A DNA stretch of 64,000 bases from Dasypus novemcinctus (GCF_030445035.2 NW_026688628.1:930001-994000), one strand, 5' to 3'. Shown: positions 13,958 to 26,239, counted from the first letter of the stretch. Program-made: numbers and translations. Notes: a model not told the origin generated them from the sequence alone.

Positions 13958-14306
13958 CCAGGGAGAAAATCAAATACGTCTTAGTAACTGTGACTTTAAA
14001 TCTCCAATAACTACAGTGTTAGGGGTATAGAATTATTCACAAATTTAAATTTTAAATACATAAATCAGTTTATTTGATAGGATACCATTTTCATTGTACA
14101 TGTGAAATAAATAATATTTCATAAATATATTTTTGAATAAATGTGTTTTTTTCCATCCATTTGACAATGGGTAAGAAAAATTTTCAAATTGAAAGATAAG
14201 TTGTTGAATACCCAGATGTGGCCATTTACTGAGCAGTAAGGAGGAAGTAACCCCCCATAAAGAGATTTTCTTTATGCATAAACTATGGTGATTTGGTCAT
14301 ACTCAC

Positions 14307-14534
14307 CTCTGAAAATCCTGCGTTCCACTCTATCATCTCCTCAGATACAAAATATTGTTGATTTTGTGACACATTTAAGGCAAATTGTCCTACCTTAGCT
14401 TTAAGACCAAAACCTTCTGGAAATTTCCAAAAGTTAATAATGTCAAACCAGGCATCCAATTTCCTTGCCTCATCCAAATTCATTTGCTCACCAGCAGGAT
14501 TTTTAAATTGCATGTTCTTTAGAAATGGGTGCAG
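14307..14534 (-). pseudogene. V2R pseudogene, exon 4 (ligand-binding domain)
   Basis: This is a 228-bp exon with an intact acceptor (TTTCAG before 14534), an intact donor (GTGAGT at 14306-14301) and an uninterrupted frame of 76 codons. It encodes part of the Venus-flytrap ligand-binding domain typical of V2Rs, for example GEQMNLDEARKLDAWFDI and FWKFPEGFGLKAKVGQF. The size and phase match the conserved V2R exon 4. This exon alone looks undamaged, but the downstream exons 5 and 6 are broken. No exon 1-3 was recognised upstream in the window. Confidence 0.88.
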
Positions 14535-14689
14535 CTGAAAGAGACATCATTTTGTGAGGAAGTTTGTCCAAAGATTAAAGACAGAATATCCAAATTAGGG
14601 AGCATCCATGAACCTATGTGAACCCTGTTTCATAACATGATTTTATTATTAGCATCCAATAAAATAAAGAAATAAAAGTGAATGGAGGA

Positions 14690-15785
14690 TAGATAGGGCA
14701 ATATGGTGGCAAAGTAAGGAGCTCCAAGTGTCAGCTTGTCCTACAGAACAGTTAGTAATAACGCAGAACTATCTAAAGCTTCTGTTTGGGGATCCCTGGA
14801 GACCTGTGGAGCATCTTGCAACATCTTTGAAAGAATGGAAGGAAACTGCTCATTATTAGATAAAGCAATAAAATAACAGGTAATAAAAAATGGAAAGAGC
14901 AATGAGCACAGTATTTTGCTGAGGATAAGATGGTTCAAATGGGAAATCCAAGAGAATATGTGAATAGGAAATTTAATTGATAAGGCAGTTATCAAACAAA
15001 TAAATACAACAGTCAATGGCTTTTCAATATTACAGAAATAGCTTATAAAAGCTTTTTGGGAAAATATGTATGATAGCAATAGATTTAAAATTTGTTGTGT
15101 CTCCTGTGAATAAGTTCATAAATCTCTATCAATGAATGCGAAAGTCTTAAAAACAGTATTGCAAAGATAGAACAAATCTATAAAATTTCTATAGAAGTTA
15201 ACACAGGAGAAATATTGTATGATTGTGCTATTATGTTGTGCAAATTCATGGAGTTAATAATTAGAAAATGGAGTGACAGTACAGAATGAATAGTTGATGG
15301 TTAATCTTTGCAGAATTGTAAAAATGGTGCTTGTAAATTTTTGGAAATGAATAGAAATGGAGAATGCACATCATAGTGTTAGTAACTAGCAGAGTTATAT
15401 GGATAAGATAAAGGACAAAATAAAATATAGGAAAATGTATAATACTAGAGGATAGCTAAAAAAATTTAACATTGGGTTATAAAACATAGTAAAACCTCAT
15501 GTGAAATATGAATATGGGTAATATTGCACGTATAAGACCATTTTTTACAAAATGTAAATATAAATAAACTGGATAGACAGAAATAGAAGAGCACCTAGGT
15601 ATGGCATGGGAAGCATAGAAAGACTGAGAGGTGATGAGTTTTCCCATTATTTCCTTTTATTATTATTATTACAATTTCTGGAATAATGAAAATGCTCTAA
15701 TAATTATTGAAGTGATAAACACACAACCATGTGATTATACAAATATCATTGATTGTACCCTTTGGAATCACATCAAAAACCTTTT
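14690..15785 (+). mobile_element. Decayed L1/HAL1-like element
   Basis: The left end has a start resembling an L1 5' UTR (GGCAATATGGTGGCAAAG), similar in style to 23270. The right end (15680-15780) has the A/T-rich block with ATTGATTGTACCCTTT seen at the 3' ends of older L1 and half-L1 (HAL1) elements. The middle has no recoverable reverse transcriptase. The short total length suggests a HAL1-type or internally deleted element. The assignment is tentative. Confidence 0.4.
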
Positions 15786-17855
15786 TAAATTTTGAAACCT
15801 GTTCCCCTGAGGTTTTATCAGTTCATTAATTAGACCATTTGCTAAAGAAATGGCATTCACATAAATCTAAAAACCTAGTTAGCTTAAATACCTAAATGAA
15901 TCAGAATCATGCTGGAGTGGAAAATGTCACACAGATCCTTCATCTTTTAAACTTGGCCTGTCTGGCAGCTCAAGGAGGCAGAGAGGATAACAAGCAGGTT
16001 ACGATATAAAGATATTTCAAAGTATAACCAGCTGTCAACAGTAAGAAATCTGTCCATGCAAGTGAACCCCAGATATCTGTGGCATCTTTGTAGGAATATT
16101 AGCAATTATATCTAGGGGAAAGAATCATTAGCAGACCCTTACTTTGGGGAAGAGGTGCATTTTTCTATAACCTCCTAGCAAAGCCCTAATGTCAGTGGAT
16201 TGTGTTTCTAAGAAATATAAATTCATCCACTGCTGGTGGCAGGTAAGGCCAGAGGAGAGGCAAGGAGAGGGGAGTTTGGTGGAGAGGGATATATCCCTTA
16301 TGTTCCAGAATTGGAAAAGAGAAAGTCATGAGGGCTAAAATGAAGAAAAATAGAATAGTCTCACTTTCCTTTGAAAAGAAAAATCAGTCATAAGTTTAAG
16401 GACTAGCTGGGATGTGGGTGAGCAGGTAGGAAGGCATGGACAATAATGTGGAGCAGTTGATCCAGCCATCTGTAAATTGACTAGGCATCGCTCATCATAA
16501 CAATGATGCAGAAAGTAATGAAAAAGGCACTTACTGTTGCAAATAGACTTCCTTGATAGGCTCAGCCAATCTAATGTATGTTAGAAATGTATAAAGGGGG
16601 AAAAGAAAACCCACAATAGTCAGATCTTTATCCCTAAATACACTGGGTTTCTTTCTCTGGAAACAGGTAGGATCTGTTAATCTCCATGCAGAAAGGGAAG
16701 TTGCAGGAGCAGGAAATGAAAATCAATGGGTACATGTCAGGGGGATCTCTAAAACTTTTTGCCCTGGGGTTCTGCATCTGAGGTTCTGTGCCAAGGTGAA
16801 AAACAAGAGTTGGAAAATATGTTTTGGATTATCCTCCTTATACTTATGTTCTATGATTTCACCCAAGGCCATGGATAGTGAGGCCCCAGGGACCACCTTC
16901 TCTCCAGAAAGATTTAGTGCTATCCCTTGTCAATCAACCAGGCCCAATCAATAAACTGGTGCTCATTGCATCAGAAGGGTGTTCTGTCAAAAAGGGCTTA
17001 TGTCAGTCAGGTTTTGTCTAAGGACATCCTGGAATCATGCACTCCATGGCCCAACAGAGGGATGGACAGCCTCACACAACTATGGTTCAGGTTAGGCAAA
17101 CAACATGCCTCATAAGGTAAATAGAGATCTGCATACCATTCCTGTGATCGGAAACACCGACGATCCAATATCTCTCTGCCTGGGAAGCAGCAGTCTTGTG
17201 AAATTCAAAAATTAAAATTGGTAGCTTAAGGTAAATGCAAAAATGAAATTACATTTTTAATTCCTAAAATTTGACACCCTTATCTACTCCTTAGCCCCTA
17301 TAAACTATGTTAAAACCACAGATCAGCAAGTAATGCTGATTCATTTCTACACATACAGATAGTTTTCCCTAATATTTGCACTTGTATGGGAACATAGGGT
17401 TATGTCAGAAAAACTTAATTTTGTCACCCCAAAGCAGGGAACAGTAGTACCCCATAAACTCTTTACCATATCAAACATCAAAGACACAGGCAACACCTAT
17501 AACTTTTTATTACCCTGGAGTGAAAAATGAAGTGCTTATGGCCACTAACTTGGAAGGGAATTTAAAGTTGTGCCCATCTCACAGGCACATACACTTACAA
17601 GTTATTCAATTGTCAAGGCAGGAAGTTCTATGCTTTGGAAATACCACATCAAATGTACCTCCTCTGACTGTGGCCACTTAATGATCCTTGAGGCTGTTGA
17701 TGGAGGGGTCCTATAACACTATAGAAATCAGAAAACATGGACAGACAAGGGGCTTTATCTCTCCGTCCCTGGTAGTAGTGAGGTTCATACATAACGCATG
17801 TTCCATTGTGGTTTTATTGCACTCATAGGTACTGGTAAGTTCATTACAATATTTG
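15786..17855. other. Intergenic DNA, no recognised gene
   Basis: Mixed-composition DNA with no frame I can assign. A possible LTR-like or retroviral stretch lies at 16860-17215, but I could not place it in a family. I looked for the missing V2R exon 3 on the minus strand and did not find it. Confidence 0.4.
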
Positions 17856-17859
17856 AGGG

Positions 17860-18825
17860 TATTGAGACAATTGTGTGGGGAGATGAATATTATGCTGAAG
17901 TTTATTGGGATGTATGTGATCCAAGTGATTTGAATTGGCAGAAAGAGCTCTCACAATGTAACTGTATTTTGCACCCTGCCAATGGACCATACTTTGGAAT
18001 TTATGCTCCCCAGTGAGACAGAGTTAGACTCATTTGTGGTTTCCCTACACATAGCTCTTCTGCCTTTTCTATTTGAACCTATAGTTAGTACTAAACTGAT
18101 AGGTGTATGTCCAAGAGACTTAAATCTTTGGACTGTCCATGTGTCAGTTGTCCTTAAATCTCAACTGAGTTCCAGCACCTACTCTCCAGTTCATTGGACT
18201 CACCCAGGACTAGTATCAAGGAGATGATGATGGACCACATCCATCTCAGGGAACAGAGAGTATTTGAAACTGCTAGTCCTATCCATCAGCTCCATGGGAT
18301 CTAAGACCCTTTCAATGAGAGGTGAGGTTAGCATCACCATCAGAGTATCCTCAGGATTGGGGAATGAAGATGGACTATAGAAGATTTATGGTTATTCCGC
18401 TATATATTTATTGTTATTATAGCAATGTAAGATCTTTTATCATTGAGGTGGAGACAATAGTCATCAGAGGCTCTGAGGGTAGGGAAAGGGAAAAACAGGT
18501 ATAAGATGGAGCATTTTGTGGACATTGGAATTGTCCTGAATGACATTGCAGTGATGGATACAAGCCATTATATATTTTGTCATAACTTACTAAATTGTGT
18601 GGGACAGAGTGTAAGCTACAATTTAAAGTATAATCCACGCTTAATGGTAATGCTTCAATATGTGTTCATCAATTGTAACAAATCTACCATACTAACAAAG
18701 AATGTTGTTAATGTGGGAAAGTGTGGGAGGGGGAGGGAGTGAGACATATAGGAATCCCCTATATTTTTCATGGAACACGTATGTAATCTAAAATATTTTG
18801 AAAAAATAAAAAAAAATTTAAATGT
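17860..18825 (+). mobile_element. L1 3' UTR fragment (older copy)
   Basis: From about 17960 this follows the order of the long L1 3' UTR seen at 33990-34795: the segment with CTTTGGACTGTCCATGTG, the GGACATTGGAATTGTCC block, and the terminal T-run with an A-rich tail near 18810-18825. It contains no coding part and is 5'-truncated inside the 3' UTR. It is more diverged than the copies at 32-34 kb and 52-54 kb. The left border is approximate. Confidence 0.7.
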
Positions 18826-19221
18826 AACTAGTCATGCCCAACTGGCCTGCCCTTTGTTATATTTCAAGGATCAATGTCTCTTTATATAATTCATGATGAA
18901 ACAAAGATGGCCATCTATGAAACTGAATTTCTTTCCTTTTAATTTTTGGATTGATGACTGAAATTTTGATTATTCTATTTTCCACCTAAGGTAGGAGTAC
19001 GTGGAACCTTGTGGGATGAGGGATTGAAACTCCATGCATTGGCATGTGTCTGTAAAATATTGTATGCTTGTGGAGTAACTCATTTGGTCTGAGAGGGGAT
19101 AAGTCTCAGAACTTGTGATGCAAATGTAACTCTTGAGGTCTCCTGAATTTGTTATGATTAAGGACAGGATTTTTTTAATGGAAAGGATGACTTCTGTTTC
19201 CATCCAGAATGGTTATCAAAT
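18826..19221. other. Spacer without recognised content
   Basis: About 400 bp between the L1 tail and the LTR. A 77-codon minus-strand frame (18970-19203) has no recognisable domain and is taken as chance. Confidence 0.4.
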
Positions 19222-20014
19222 TGTGATGGTTAGGCTAATGTGTCAACTCAGCCAGATAAATGTGCCAGGTTGTTTGGTCAAGCAAGCACTGGACAAATTG
19301 TAATACAAGGGCATTTATGGATTGTATTAGTCAGCCAAAGGTGTGCTGAAGCAAAATAGTAGAAATTGGTTGGCTTTTATAAAGGGTATTTATTTGGGGG
19401 TATTGGCTTACAGATACCAGGTCATAAGCATAAGTTACTTCCCTCAACAAGGCTATTTTCATGTGTTGGAGCAAGATGACTGCCAATGTCTGTGAGGGTT
19501 CAGGCTTCCTGGGTTCCTCACTTCCTAGGACTAGCTTCTCTCTAGGCTCAGAGTTCCTTTCTTCCTGGGGTTTGCTTCTGTTTCCTCTGTGAGCTTATAT
19601 CCAGGGCTCCAGTGTAAGGCTTCAGTATTAAACTCCAACATCAAAACTCCAACATTGAAAACCCCCAACTCAGTCCTTTGTCATGCCTTTTATCTGTGAG
19701 TCCCCATCCACCAAGGGGTGGGGACTCAATACCTGAATGTCATAGCCCAAAGTCTTAATCATAACTTAATCATGTCTAGGTACAGACCAGATTGTAAACA
19801 TAATCCAATATCTATTTTTGGAATTCATAACTTTGTCAAACTGCTACATGGACTTCAGTCTCTGGACTTTCATTGGAGCCCCTGGCTGCAGCCTGCCTGT
19901 GGAATCTGGACTTGTGCATACCTATAGTCATGTGAAAGACCCTTATAGAACCTCTACATTCAGCAAATATCTCTTGTTGATTCTGATTCCCTAGAGAACC
20001 CTGACTAATAGACA
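19222..20014 (+). mobile_element. Ancient MLT1-like MaLR LTR, split by a younger LTR
   Basis: The left part starts TGTGATGGTTAGGCTAATGTG. The right part ends GAGAACCCTGACTAATA. Both are characteristic ends of MLT1-type MaLR LTRs. A younger LTR on the opposite strand (19323-19848) sits in the middle, and part of the older LTR's centre is absent around it. Confidence 0.6.
19323..19848 (-). mobile_element. Solo MaLR/ERVL-type LTR
   Basis: On the minus strand it starts TGTAGCAGTTTGA and ends CTGACTAATACA, with TG...CA termini. An AATAAA signal lies near the 3' end in the stretch that reads TATTTATTTGGGGG on the plus strand. Flanking 5-mers TGGAT (left) and TGGAC (right) look like a 5-bp target duplication with one change, as expected for ERVL/MaLR elements. 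It is the same family as the two LTRs of the provirus at 41-46 kb. Confidence 0.75.
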
Positions 20015-21021
20015 CATCATTAACTAAACACCTGTGAAAAATCCTGAAATAATTCAAAGAAGGCACAGAGCAAATGAAAATATTTAGCCAGAGAAGCTTA
20101 AAATGAGAAAAATCCAAATATTTACATAGTTTCAATTAGTTATGAATAAGTTTCCAACACCAAACATCATTCTGACCAGTAACAACAGTCTTTTGTGAAA
20201 AAACCTATGGTATAAGCTGATTCCAAGTCTTCCATGATAAAAATAACATTGAAAAAATTTTCCTCCAAAAATGCTCTTTATACCATGGGATTCAATGTAA
20301 GTATTTCATATATAACAAACCAGTAGTTGTGATATTTGTAGATGGATGGTTACTTCCAAAGAAAAAGATGTACTCTTATAAAATGTTTGTAAAAATAGCA
20401 AAGTAGGTTATAAAATTCTACCCACAGAGTGGGAATAAAACTTGTTCCACATCAATCTGAATATCAAAGCCTTCCAATGTCAACTTACTTCAAAAGCCAA
20501 TCATCACTAACAGTAATACAATGTAGGGGTCACTTCACTGTGTCCCAGTTACATATTGACCGTACAGTGTAACAAAGGGGTTGAACACATCAGTAAGCAT
20601 TATGATGCCCATTTCTCATTTATTCAAAAGAGATGTTTTTTTAATCATTATTAAACTAATTGAAATCATCAATGACATGCAGATACACTAAATCCCAGCA
20701 AGGAACCTACTATGTTGGGAAATAAAGAGGTCATGCTTCAAACAGATACAGTGTTTGAAATACATTTTCTGGTCAGACAATTTACTTCAGAGGTCATTTG
20801 TAAATGAGGACAGATTTTGAACTTGGTTTCTAAATGAAACTTTTTTCAATTATGCATAATATTGGTAAGATAAGATAATTGTTCTTATTCACTTCTTTAT
20901 GTTCTTCCAGAGGACAATCATATTGAATAAAGGGCCAGCAAAATGGGTACTCATTGCTTTCAAAAGTACTACAAAAATATGAAATAGTCTAATGACCAGG
21001 AGTTGATTGAAAGATAACATC
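20015..21021. other. Intergenic DNA, nothing recognised
   Basis: AT-rich DNA without long frames, tandem repeats or a mobile element I can name. Confidence 0.4.
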
Positions 21022-21035
21022 AAAAACCTACTGTT

Positions 21036-21431
21036 GGGAAGTGGACTTGGCCCAGTGGATAGGGCATCCATCTACTACATGAGAGGTCCATGGTTCAAAC
21101 CCCGGGCCTCCTTGACCCGTGTGGAGTGGGTCCACATGCAGTACTGATATGCACAAAGAGTGCCCTGCCATACAGGGGTGTCCCTGCATAGGGGAGCCCC
21201 ACTCACAAGGAGTGTGCCCCCATTAAGGAGAGCCACCCAGCATGAAAGAAAGTGCAGCCTGCCCAGGAATGGCACCACACACACAACAAGATGACACAAC
21301 AAAAAGAAACAGAGATTCCTGTGCCACTGACAAGAACAGAAGCAGACAAAGAAGACACAGCAAATAGACACAGAGAACAGACAACTGGGGCAGGGGGAGG
21401 GGAGAGAAATAAATAAATAAACCTTTCTTTA
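21036..21431 (+). mobile_element. DAS-type SINE (armadillo, tRNA-derived)
   Basis: This is a tRNA-related SINE with an A box (TGGCCCAGTGG, 21048-21058) and a B box (GGTTCAAACCC, 21092-21102) for RNA polymerase III. The body resembles DAS-SINEs of the nine-banded armadillo, and the tail has AAATAAATAAATAAA. It is flanked by the 14-bp direct repeat AAAAACCTACTGTT (21022-21035 and 21432-21445). It would be mobilised in trans by L1. The tRNA-like head is not a functional tRNA gene. Confidence 0.9.
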
Positions 21432-21445
21432 AAAAACCTACTGTT

Positions 21446-21774
21446 TCAGATTTTTAAAACAAGAAATTTTCAATCTCTTACTTGAATTAAGTTCATAAGT
21501 AAAGAAATAATGGGGAAAACAAGGGATTCTAAAACATGCAAGACACTTATGAGAATAAAATAAATGATCTCCTTCTCTTACTCAGCTGTGATATATAGGT
21601 GTGAGTTTATATCTAATAGAGGTATGGTTTTATCATTATCCATTTTAGTTGCATAAATCACAAAAAGACTTCCAGCCAAGATGGCTGATAAGTATAATAC
21701 AAGCTCCAGAAATGATTTTTAGCAAAACCTGCTTCAGTATTTTCCAATGTGACAAAAAATTACTTGGGAAATGA
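21446..21774. other. Spacer with a possible short L1 5'-end relic
   Basis: Mostly unassigned. At 21665-21700 a short CCAAGATGGCTGATAAG stretch resembles the start of L1-type 5' UTRs but is too short to classify. Confidence 0.3.
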
Positions 21775-22243
21775 ATCTTTCTTTTTCTTTCTTTCTTTTT
21801 TTTAAATGTCACACTAAAAAAACATGAGATTCCCATATACCCCTTGCCCCCCCTCACCCCACTCCTCCCACATCAACAATCTCTTTCATCATTATGGCAC
21901 ATTCATTGCATTTGGTGACGATATTTTGGAGCACTGCTGCACCACATGGATAATGGTTTACATTGCAGTTTACACTCCCCCCCGTCCATTCAGTGGGTTA
22001 TGGCAGGATATATAATGTCCTGCATCTGTCCCTGCAATATCATTTAGGATAACTCCAAGTCCCAAATGCCCCCACAACACATCTCTTCCTCCCTCTCCCT
22101 ACCCTCAGCAACTACCATGGCCACTCTCACCACATCAATGCCACAATTTCTTCCATTTCTAGCCACAAGAGTTCCACAGTAGAATATCAGCAAGTGCACT
22201 CTAATCCATATTTTATTCCTCCATCATGTGACCCTGGGAAGGT
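21775..22243 (-). mobile_element. L1 3' UTR fragment, minus strand
   Basis: A T-rich tail at the left is followed on the minus strand by the last ~450 bases of the long L1 3' UTR. It matches 4380-4850 reversed, with landmarks such as the CTCCATC...CCTGGGAAGG block at the inner end. It is 5'-truncated in the 3' UTR. Confidence 0.75.
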
Positions 22244-22368
22244 GATGTCTGCTACAGAATTGTTCAAGTAAATGAAGATTTTACGATCTTCAGCAACCAA
22301 CTGTAATTACCTTAAAAATTCCTCTTTTCACTAGAGAAGATGCTTAATTCAAAACTAACTTCAAAAAT

Positions 22369-23035
22369 CTACATGAGGCTTCCAGGTCAACGAAAAACAG
22401 TCAATGTGATTTTATTGCTCTGCTCCTTTAGCATGGGGACTAATGTGGAATGGCTTATTCCCATGGTGGATAGGCCATTCATTGCTACAATGAGATCTCA
22501 ATTAAATAACAATTTAAAATTCCATCATAATAAGCAGGAATTCCCAGGATGATAGTTAAAAAGAAGAAAGGCCGATCGGTGTGGCATTCTTCATATTCAC
22601 CAACAATACTAAGGCCCCTACATCCCAAATAGCTTTCTCTTAAAACTGTATCATGGCAATCATGCAGGTTTCTTGGAAGGCCAAGCAACATGATGGGGAC
22701 CACCTGGCATGGAAATCATTCTCACTGAAAACACTTGGTGTTCTTCCATGGCCTGGGGTGGCTCCTCCAAAATCTGGATCTCCAGTGCTTTAAGGGTGAC
22801 AGCTGGGGAAGCAGCTCTGGCTTTCAGAATAGCCACCACCTCACTGGGATTTCAATTGGTCAAGTCTAGAGCATGGATAGTCAGCAGCTCATCACCACTC
22901 TTGATCCTGTCATCTCATGCAAGATGGCCATGAGTTGGCCCACTACTCACAAAGATGGGCAGTTCAGCACTCTTACTTTCTTGCCTCCAGCAACTGTCTT
23001 TCCAAAGGAATTCTGTGGCTCCTCCCTGTGAAAGA
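22369..23035 (-). pseudogene. Processed pseudogene, LNX1/LNX2-like C-terminal PDZ region
   Basis: LNX proteins are RING-type E3 ligases with four PDZ domains. On the minus strand this segment reads continuously, without introns, from a third-PDZ-like part (GDELLTIHALDLTN, then a stop, then SEVVAILKARAASPAVTLK) through a linker (EIQILEEPPQAMEE) into a last PDZ ([40 protein letters not shown]). It ends with a PGSL-type C terminus and a stop at 22369-22371. Damage includes an in-frame stop after DLTN, a frame change around 22520-22530 and a TGA near 22388. Intron loss and 5' truncation point to a retrocopy. Choice between LNX1 and LNX2 is uncertain, and I made the family call from memory. Confidence 0.65.
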
Positions 23036-23264
23036 TCAGAATTTTAAAAACTATTCTTAAATATTTATGAATATCCTATCACTTGTTAGAGGTTCCTGTG
23101 TGCTGATTGAAGTAGAGAGGAGTGAGCATGGAAGGAGAGAGAAAGATATGAGGAAAACTGTTAGTAATTGATACTGCTCAGCCTGCAAAAAATGGGAGAT
23201 GCATTCACTCAACAGAAAATAGAACCAAAAGGTGAATCTCAGAATGAATTTAAATAAAGTATAT

Positions 23265-24648
23265 TGAGGTGGGGCAAGATGGCATCCAAGTGAGTACACC
23301 CTTGTCAACTCTCCTGCAATAAAACAGCCAAGTGGAGACAGAATTCTGCCAAGAGAGCTGTTTTGGAAATCCACAAGGCAGGATGTTTCTGGACATCAAT
23401 CTGGAGAGAGTGCAACAAAAGGAGTGCTTGCTCAAGGTTTAAGTGTGGGTTTCTGACTGTTGAGCCCGAAGCTGTGGGAAATCTAAACCCTTCCCCTAAG
23501 GCTGATAGCCACAGCATTCCCTGAACACTCCTGGTTGCATGACAGTGTTCCCAAGCTTCTTGTTCCACATACCCATGATCCCCAAACTTGCATTCCCAGA
23601 AGCTCGCATTCCCCAAATTCTGTGTTTCCATAACCTGTGTTTCCTGACCCTGTGTTCCTCAAGCCCACATTCACCCAAGCCGACATTCCTGGAACCCAGC
23701 ACCCCCCAAAACTCCAGCATTCCCCTTTCCCACCAGTATCAGACAAACTCTGAGAGTGGGAGGGTTCTGCTGTGGTGCAGAGGGGCCTGAGGAATGCAGA
23801 TTCAATTGTCTAACACCTCCTGCCCCTTTTTTTAGTGGAGCATGCCAGCTGTCTTGGGGAGATGCTAGGAAGAGAGGAGAGTTGAATCTGCTGAGAGATG
23901 CTGATTTATCTAAACACCCTGGGCTAAGGGAAATTCCTCTGGGAGAAGGCAGATTAAGGCAATTAACTAGAACTGTGCACAAACCTAAGGTAGGGGAAAA
24001 GTAGGAAATGCTTGGTAGGCTTCCAATAACATATTTAGGGTTCCCAGCAAGGTGTGGGTGCTCTCTGTCAAAGAGACTAGGAGTCATTATTTTCTATGGT
24101 GATTTGGTTCACCAGGGTCCCATTTGAATCTCAGAAAGGAGCTCTCACATGGCCCTTCTGCTGCTCTGGGAGGGAGGGAAGTGAGGAAGGGAGAAGGGGG
24201 GAAGGATAGACTACTAAGCAGTTTATTCAATTGCAAAGATGACTCCTTGCTTGAAGCCTTGTCTGGTCCTTTTTGTTCATTTGTTTCATTGACTTTCCTT
24301 CCTCTTTATCCCCCCACCACCTTTTATTTTTATTTTTCCTTTTTTCTTCCTTTTTTCCTTTTTTTTTTCTTTTTTGTATTAGGTGTTGCAGGCAGTGCTT
24401 CCTGTTTGCTGTGCTTCCTCGTCCTTGATTTCCTCTTTTCTGTGGGTACTGATTTTGGCTACCAACACTATTCCCCTTCCTTTACATCTTTCTATCTTCC
24501 ATTTCTGTTGTTTCTCTTAAATTCCATCTCTCTTTGTTTAGCTCCAGATTTTTCTGAGTTTTTATTTCTAGCACCTTTATTCTGTTTTCTATCACTCTTT
24601 ATGTTATTGTCCTTTCTTTTCTCTTTCCCTCTCCTAACAACACAGACC
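23265..24648 (+). mobile_element. 5' region of an L1/HAL1-type element
   Basis: It starts with GGGGCAAGATGGCATCCAAG, the style of mammalian L1 5' UTRs. A decayed minisatellite follows (23525-23730), with a unit built on TTCCCC/CATTCC spaced about 11-22 bp. Next comes a long pyrimidine-rich tract (24300-24380). It breaks off at 24648, where copy 2 of the duplication (46730-47620) continues into ORF1-like sequence. Open frames across the region are low-complexity and not genes. Confidence 0.6.
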
Positions 24649-25789
24649 AGATCTGAACATAGTAATCAAGAGATTAGAATTTGTTATAGAACTGTGGAAT
24701 TTACCAAGAATTCAGAATATATTGAAAAAGGGAAAAATACAAAAGAAAATGCGTTTTATTGAGATCTTGAGTGCTCCAATCACTAAAGAAGTTTCAGAAA
24801 GAAAGAATACAGTGAATAACAAAAAAGTCCAAATTAGAAGAAATAATGGGGGAGAAATTTCTAAAATGTAAGCTTGATATTTTTCACTTAAAATGACCAA
24901 TATGTGCTACTTTGTAACATAAATAAAAATCAGTCCACCTGTAGATACATTGGAATGTATTTGCAGTCTATGAAGATTTATCTTATCTTTTTTTTTTTTT
25001 TTTTACATCAAACACAGAGATCGGAATACCTACAAAGTACCAAAAGATTTTTTTAAAAATTTAAAAAGCTGGCTTTGGATTCAGGATTCAGGCAATGGAA
25101 AGAAACACTTAATTTCTAAGTAACATAGAAGGAGACAATGATGACAATGGGTGCATCTTAAATGCGAGAAGTAATACAGTGTGGAAATTGTCACTTGTCT
25201 GTCACTAGCCCTTCCTCTCAATGAGGTTTGTATAAATTTCATATCCACTTTTGCTGTTGCTTAATTCGACTTTCCTCTATTCCCCTGCTGCTCTTGATAC
25301 TGCCCTGTTTCCCACCTGCCCCTGTTCTGCTATCATGCATTTTGGAATTCAAGTGAAGTTGATATCCTGAAGTAGCTGCCCAATTTCAGACAAACATTTG
25401 CTCTACACCAGGCTTCTGATCACCCAGATCGCCTTCTCTTTCCTTTGCCTCGACTATTTGTGCCTGAGTTCATCCTGCTTTAAACCACCCATTGGACCAT
25501 GATGAAAGACATGACAATGACTTTCAGTAGAAATACTTTAGTCCTAGGCCAACATTAAAACTCCTTCAAGTTCTGACCCAACCAAGCCCCTCTTTTCCTT
25601 TGCATGGGTCTCAAGAGTTAATAAAAATGTCTTCACAACCCATGTTATACAAATCCTTGGAGAGTCATCCTTAATTCAGTCATAAAATCTCAGTCATCTA
25701 ATCTATTATCGATTCATCCTGCATTCATACAGTACTTTCCAAAGTCTAATTCACCATCTTGTGTTCTTTCTGTGTTTCTCTTCAACTAC

Positions 25790-26165
25790 TCTTGCTCCTT
25801 CCTCATTCTTTCTTCACACAGCAGCTATGATAATCTTTCAGAAATGTAAATTGCCTCACAATATCACCCTGCTAAAACAATTCAGTACCTCTCCATTTCT
25901 TTGGGTATAAATTTAATAGTTAACCTAACCAATAACACCCTGTCCTTCCTGCAATCTTGTCCCATCCTCCTCCCACTTCATTCCAGCACTTCAAATGGAT
26001 GGGTCTTATTTCAGCTTTCCATCCACTCCAAGATATTTCTTAGAAGGATCTTTTGCATAAGCTTTCCATCAGCCTCAAGTATTTTTTACCTTTTTCATCT
26101 AGGTAATTCATGTTCATCCTTTCCAGCTCAGCTTAAATTTTCCAGAGTCTTTATCTGATTCCATT
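25790..26165 (+). repeat. LINE-2 (L2) relic
   Basis: The order of motifs matches L2 relics in mammals: ATCTTTCAGAAATGTAAAT, a CACCCTGCTAAAA block, CTTTCCAGCTCAGCTTAAAT, then TCTTTATCTGATTCC. It is very old and shared with copy 2 of the duplication (48770-49120). The name is by pattern only. Confidence 0.5.
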
Positions 26166-26239
26166 AAAAGAATAGTTAACTACTGTTATTTTCTTTTCAG
26201 GAAATTAATATTTAACCTCCCAACCTTAAGATTTTGAAG

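Noticed and set aside
16860-17215. Possible V2R exon 3 or retroviral segment
   Set aside because: No recognisable ligand-binding-domain motif on the minus strand and no viral domain on the plus strand; left unassigned.
21036-21110. Possible tRNA gene
   Set aside because: The A and B boxes belong to the tRNA-like head of a DAS-SINE with an A-rich tail and target duplications; no cloverleaf expected.
24124-24762. 212-codon plus-strand frame rich in Phe/Leu/Ser
   Set aside because: Translation of a pyrimidine-rich tract within an L1-type 5' region; looks like membrane helices only because of T-rich codons.
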